Positions 12,489 to 12,553 of a stretch of 12,553 nucleotides of DNA are shown here, one piece after another. The DNA is taken from NCBI GenBank assembly GCA_919901335.1, contig CAKKOZ010000047.1, forward strand, positions 1-12,553, read 5' to 3'. Below the pieces are notes generated by a model. That model did no database searches. It had not been told where the DNA came from and was given only the letters and a program-made list of their open reading frames with translations. This DNA comes from Nitrospiria bacterium. Its GTDB lineage: Bacteria; Nitrospirota; Nitrospiria; JACQBZ01. Position 1 is the first letter of the stretch, and every line of letters starts with the position of its first letter. Position numbers and translations under genes: made by a program.

Positions 12489-12553
12489 TTACGCGATCAC
12501 TTCGCTGATAACGCCGGCGCCGACGGTTCGACCGCCTTCCCGGATCGCAAACC
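12489..12553 (-). CDS. tuf: Elongation factor Tu, C-terminal end (partial)
   Basis: Only the last 20 codons and a TAA stop are inside the window; the gene continues past the right edge. The translated tail FAIREGGRTVGAGVISEVIA is the very conserved C-terminus of EF-Tu domain 3. EF-Tu is the GTPase that carries aminoacyl-tRNA to the ribosomal A site in the cytoplasm. The GTP-binding domain is not visible, so intactness cannot be judged. Its stop codon lies only nine bases before the rpsJ start, and the stop TAA is part of the likely rpsJ ribosome-binding site (TAAGGTG). This is the normal tuf-rpsJ junction of a joined str-S10 cluster, so rpsG and fusA are expected further to the right. Whether this is tufA or tufB cannot be told from the tail, although the position suggests tufA. 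Confidence 0.95.
   Translation of the reverse strand, partial: FAIREGGRTVGAGVISEVIA

Noticed and set aside
1..12553. A hidden accessory or defence system in the window
   Set aside because: Every minus-strand stretch is accounted for by known translation, secretion or housekeeping genes, and the remaining gaps are at most 101 bases, too short for an extra system.

Overview
The window is a dense, one-directional block of translation genes, all on the minus strand, so transcription runs from the right edge towards position 1. It is the classic bacterial str-S10-spc gene order. Reading in the direction of transcription it holds the tail of tuf (EF-Tu), then rpsJ, rplC, rplD, rplW, rplB, rpsS, rplV, rpsC, rplP, rpmC, rpsQ (S10 part), rplN, rplX, rplE, rpsN, rpsH, rplF, rplR, rpsE, rpmD, rplO, secY, adk, map and infA (spc part). 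No expected member of this order is missing. rpmJ, which usually follows infA, would lie just beyond the left edge. No tRNA, rRNA, CRISPR, insertion sequence, phage gene or accessory gene is visible. Large plus-strand open frames are antisense shadows of these genes.

Organism: a free-living bacterium with moderately GC-rich DNA. The set has zinc-type (four-cysteine) S14, L24 and adenylate kinase, the long adk LID, and L3 without the QNQ motif found in Escherichia coli. The direct tuf-rpsJ junction joins the str and S10 operons. These features argue against Gammaproteobacteria. The overall look of L2, L5 and Adk (P-loop GPPGVGKGT) reminds me of Nitrospirota or a related lineage, but that is a low-confidence impression and not a measured placement.

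Layout: 12489-12553 is the tuf tail. 7302-12479 is the S10 part, with gaps of 0-25 bases except the 101-base rpsS-rplV gap (9349-9449), which contains two stem-loops. 1705-7244 is the spc part ending in secY. 61-1691 is adk-map-infA. The remaining gaps over 40 bases are rpsQ-rplN (7245-7301) and rpsH-rplF (5167-5222). Both hold inverted repeats. A short hairpin also abuts the rplE ribosome-binding site (6492-6507). No intergenic stretch exceeds 300 bases. I see no convincing internal promoter or intrinsic terminator, so the cluster probably reads as one long polycistronic transcript started upstream of the window.

How the genes work together: the ribosomal proteins assemble the 30S and 50S subunits, IF-1 and EF-Tu drive initiation and elongation, SecY receives nascent membrane and secreted proteins, Map trims the initiator methionine and Adk balances adenylate pools. 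Five genes (rpsS, rpsC, rpsN, secY with GTG; rpsE with TTG) use non-ATG starts. Five junctions overlap (rplD/rplW, rpsC/rplP, rplP/rpmC, rpsE/rpmD, rpmD/rplO), which suggests translational coupling.

I did not find a new biological system. The points worth a second look are modest: the structured rpsS-rplV gap, a lysine-rich N-terminal extension on L5, a tuf-rpsJ junction too short for an S10 leader, and small hairpins near ribosome-binding sites.
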